Source: Actinospineispora eucalypti (GTDB taxonomy: Bacteria > Actinomycetota > Actinomycetes > Mycobacteriales > Pseudonocardiaceae). Taken from it: a stretch of 64,000 nucleotides of DNA. The notes beneath the pieces were generated by a model. That model made no database searches. It was given only the letters and a program-made list of their open reading frames with translations, and was not told the DNA's origin. The DNA lies in NCBI GenBank assembly GCA_014208095.1, contig JACHMT010000001.1, positions 2,108,001 through 2,172,000 on the forward strand, given 5' to 3'. Both the position numbers and the translations under genes were made by a program. Positions 61,978-64,000 of this stretch are shown piece after piece (the first letter of the stretch is position 1; each line of letters begins with the position of its first letter).

Positions 61978-62757
61978 GTGGGTGAATTCGTGGCCCTCGA
62001 GGTGGACGGCGCGGTCGGCACGATCCGGCTGAACCGGCCCCCGATGAACGCGCTGAACAAGCAGCTCCAGGAGGAGATCCGGGCCGCCGCCCAGGAGGCG
62101 GCCGGCCGGGCCGACGTGCGGGCCGTGGTCGTCTACGGCGGGGAGAAGGTGTTCGCCGCCGGCGCCGACATCAAGGAGATGGCGGCGATGTCCCACGCGG
62201 ACATGACGGCGCGCGCCCGCGGCCTCTCCTCCTCGTTGAGCGCGGTCGCGGAGATCCCCAAGCCCACCGTGGCGGCGATCACCGGTTACGCGCTCGGCGG
62301 CGGCTACGAGCTGGCGCTGTGCTGCGACCGCCGGGTGTGCGGGGACAACGTGAAGGTCGGCCAGCCGGAGATCCTGCTCGGGATCATCCCCGGCGCGGGC
62401 GGCACGCAGCGGCTGTCCCGGCTGATCGGGCCGTCCCGGGCCAAGGAGGTCATCTACTCCGGCCGGTTCGTGGCCGCCGAGGAGGCGCTGGCGCTGGGCA
62501 TGGTCGACCAGGTGGTCGCCCCGGACGACGTGTACGCCGAGGCGCACCGGTGGGCGTCGGGGTTCGCGGAAGGCCCGGCGATGGCCCTGGCCGCCGCCAA
62601 GAAGGCCATCGACGGTGGGCTGGACGGTGACCTGCGCAACGGCCTGCACCTGGAGAGCGAGCTGTTCGCCGCGCTGTTCGCCACCGAGGACCGGGCCGCC
62701 GGCATGGAGTCGTTCATCGCCAACGGCCCCGGCAAGGCGAAGTTCGTGGGCCGATGA
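61978..62757 (+). CDS. Enoyl-CoA hydratase
   Basis: A 259-residue crotonase-fold enzyme. The CoA/oxyanion sites are FAAGADIKEM and AITGYALGGGYELAL, and the catalytic glutamates lie in the GQPEILLGIIPGAGGTQRL region. It hydrates 2-enoyl-CoA in fatty-acid oxidation. GTG 61978 follows GAGGAGG; the frame is open further upstream. It has the same direction as the ABC ATPase and the methyltransferase. Confidence 0.93.
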   Translation: MGEFVALEVDGAVGTIRLNRPPMNALNKQLQEEIRAAAQEAAGRADVRAVVVYGGEKVFAAGADIKEMAAMSHADMTARARGLSSSLSAVAEIPKPTVAAITGYALGGGYELALCCDRRVCGDNVKVGQPEILLGIIPGAGGTQRLSRLIGPSRAKEVIYSGRFVAAEEALALGMVDQVVAPDDVYAEAHRWASGFAEGPAMALAAAKKAIDGGLDGDLRNGLHLESELFAALFATEDRAAGMESFIANGPGKAKFVGR

Positions 62758-62785
62758 GCGCCGAGACGAGCTTGCGAGTCGGGAA

Positions 62786-63775
62786 ATGAGCGCGGCCGCC
62801 GTGCCGCCGCCCGATGCCGGGCCCGACCCGGAGCCGAACCCGCACGCCACCGCCGAGCAGGTCGAGGCGGCCCGGCGGGACCCCAAGCTGGCCAACGTGC
62901 TCTACCACGACTGGGAGGCCGGCTCGTACGACGAGAAGTGGTCGATCTCCTACGACGAGCGCTGCATCGACTACGCCACCGGGCGGTTCAAGCTGGTCGC
63001 CGGCTCGGACGGCTGGCCCTACGACCGCGCCCTGGAACTGGGCAGCGGCACCGGGTTCTTCCTGCTCAACCTGATCCAGGGCGGGGTGGCCAAGCGCGGC
63101 TCGGTGACCGACCTGTCCCCGGGCATGGTGCGGGTGGCGTTGCGCAACGCCGCCGGGCTCGGCCTGGACGTGGACGGCCGGGTGGCCGACGCGGAGCGCA
63201 TCCCCTACGAGGACGACACGTTCGACCTGGTCGTGGGGCACGCCGTGCTGCACCACATCCCCGACGTGGCCGCATCGCTGCGCGAGGTGCTGCGGGTGCT
63301 CAAGCCGGGCGGGCGGTTCGTGTTCGCCGGTGAGCCCACCAAGATCGGCGACCTCTACGCCCGCAAGATCAGCCAGGCCACCTGGTGGGCGGCCACCCGG
63401 GTCACCAAGCTCGGCCCGTTGCGCGACTGGCGCCGGCCGCAGGCGGAGCTGGATGAGTCCTCCCGCGCCGCCGCGCTGGAGGCGGTCGTGGACATCCACA
63501 CCTTCGACCCGGACCGGCTGGAAGCGATGGCCCTGGGCGCCGGCGCGCGGGACGTGAAAGTCGTCACAGAGGAACTCGCCGCCGCCCTTTTCGGGTGGCC
63601 GGTACGCACGTTCGAGGCGGCCGTGCCGCCGGGCAAACTGGGCATGCGCTGGGCCATGTTCGCCTGGCGGACCTGGGAACGACTCGGTGAACTGGACACC
63701 ACGGTGCTACAGCGAGTGGTGCCGAAGCGGTTCTTCTACAACGCCCTGCTGACCGGGACGAAGGCCGTTCGGTAA
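62786..63775 (+). CDS. Class I SAM-dependent methyltransferase
   Basis: A 329-residue methyltransferase. Motif I is ALELGSGTGFFLLNLIQGG near residue 80, then VTDLSPGMVRVA, EDDTFDLVVGHAVLHHIPD and VLKPGGRFVFAGEPT, the UbiE/COQ5-like set. The C-terminal 100 residues form an extra helical part (WRTWERLGELDTTVLQRVVP). The N-terminus is Pro/Ala-rich. ATG 62786 is 28 bases after the hydratase stop. The substrate may be a lipid or quinone; this is inference. Confidence 0.9.
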   Translation: MSAAAVPPPDAGPDPEPNPHATAEQVEAARRDPKLANVLYHDWEAGSYDEKWSISYDERCIDYATGRFKLVAGSDGWPYDRALELGSGTGFFLLNLIQGGVAKRGSVTDLSPGMVRVALRNAAGLGLDVDGRVADAERIPYEDDTFDLVVGHAVLHHIPDVAASLREVLRVLKPGGRFVFAGEPTKIGDLYARKISQATWWAATRVTKLGPLRDWRRPQAELDESSRAAALEAVVDIHTFDPDRLEAMALGAGARDVKVVTEELAAALFGWPVRTFEAAVPPGKLGMRWAMFAWRTWERLGELDTTVLQRVVPKRFFYNALLTGTKAVR

Positions 63776-63918
63776 CGCTCCGGAGTTCCGTGCGCCGATT
63801 GGGTGTAGTGCACCCTTTCCGCGGATACGGGCGTCGTCTGGATGGAACCATTAGGCTCGGCTCGCCCGATTTGACTGCCTCCGTGCGGGTGACGGAAAGC
63901 GGAAGGGGAACCACAGTA

Positions 63919-64000
63919 GTGAGCGCGACCTACGACGACCCGAGCTCGATCACCGTCGTCGTCGTGGATGATCATCCGATCTGGCGGGAAGGGGTCGCGC
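63919..64000 (+). CDS. Response regulator, N-terminal part (runs off the window)
   Basis: From GTG 63919, behind a GGAAGGGG site, the frame reads ITVVVVDDHPIWREGVA, the first strand and acidic pair (DD) of a receiver domain of the NarL/LuxR type. Only 27 codons are inside the window, so the output domain is not seen. It stands 143 bases after the methyltransferase. Confidence 0.85.
   Translation, partial: MSATYDDPSSITVVVVDDHPIWREGVA

Overview
The window is chromosomal DNA of a high-GC actinobacterium, most likely a Pseudonocardiaceae-type organism (Amycolatopsis/Saccharopolyspora/Pseudonocardia neighbourhood). The reasons are third-position GC saturation, frequent GTG starts, ATGA/GTGA stop-start overlaps, an F420-type (deazaflavin) oxidoreductase, a Ku/UdgX repair pair, an ECF41 sigma factor with its usual partner, and the actinobacterial layout of orn beside tRNA-His. 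This assignment is inference from gene content; no rRNA is present.

Layout. 1-5.1 kb: small oxidoreductase, hydrolase and cupin genes plus a decayed 4,5-dihydroxyphthalate decarboxylase-like pseudogene. 5.1-6.7 kb: ECF41 sigma factor and carboxymuconolactone decarboxylase-family gene, divergent, each with an ECF41-like promoter. 6.7-10 kb: an ArsR-phosphatase fusion behind a textbook ArsR operator, then VOC, VTT/TVP38 and APC-permease genes. 10-15 kb: M28 lipoprotein peptidase, XRE regulator, MBL hydrolase, type-B carboxylesterase, tautomerase. 15-18 kb: cytochrome bd oxidase (cydAB) and a small secreted protein. 18-21.4 kb: a DUF1611 enzyme translationally coupled to a PLP racemase-like enzyme. 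21.4-25.8 kb: gene-poor accessory stretch with a strong hairpin, oxalyl-CoA decarboxylase, an integrase scrap and a MntP-like membrane protein. 25.8-34 kb: MFS/LysR divergent pair, a dehydrogenase/amine-oxidase-like/DinB operon, a second TPP enzyme with a divergent MarR. 33.4-38.8 kb: UdgX, Ku, two SDR enzymes, MarR regulator, MazG remnant, group-2 sigma factor. 39-45 kb: LysR-controlled catabolic operon (enolase-superfamily dehydratase, Fe-ADH-like, 2-hydroxyacid dehydrogenase, MHS transporter) that ends in a truncated cyclase-family gene. 45-46.6 kb: AraC regulator and O-methyltransferase.

46.6-47.5 kb holds the most unusual object: two tandem, non-coding, independently promoted and terminated units of matching size (about 190 nt), with conserved ends and a diverged but structure-preserving middle. 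They are candidate paralogous small RNAs. They lie upstream of a small heat-shock cluster (Hsp20, unknown protein, J-domain protein, HspR-like MerR; 47.8-49.9 kb).

49.9-51.7 kb: divergent MarR/quinone oxidoreductase pair with three copies of one operator. 51.7-52.4 kb: a graveyard of hydrolase, IS110 and tyrosine-integrase fragments next to the 3' end of tRNA-Lys. 52.4-64 kb is core-like: tRNA-Lys, tRNA-His, orn, a 19-bp inverted-repeat element, HerA-like ATPase, YdbS/YdbT-like PH proteins, ArsR/SRPBCC pair, a 314-bp nested inverted-repeat element that supplies the glgX stop codon, glgX, an ABC ATPase, enoyl-CoA hydratase, a methyltransferase and the start of a response regulator that runs off the window.
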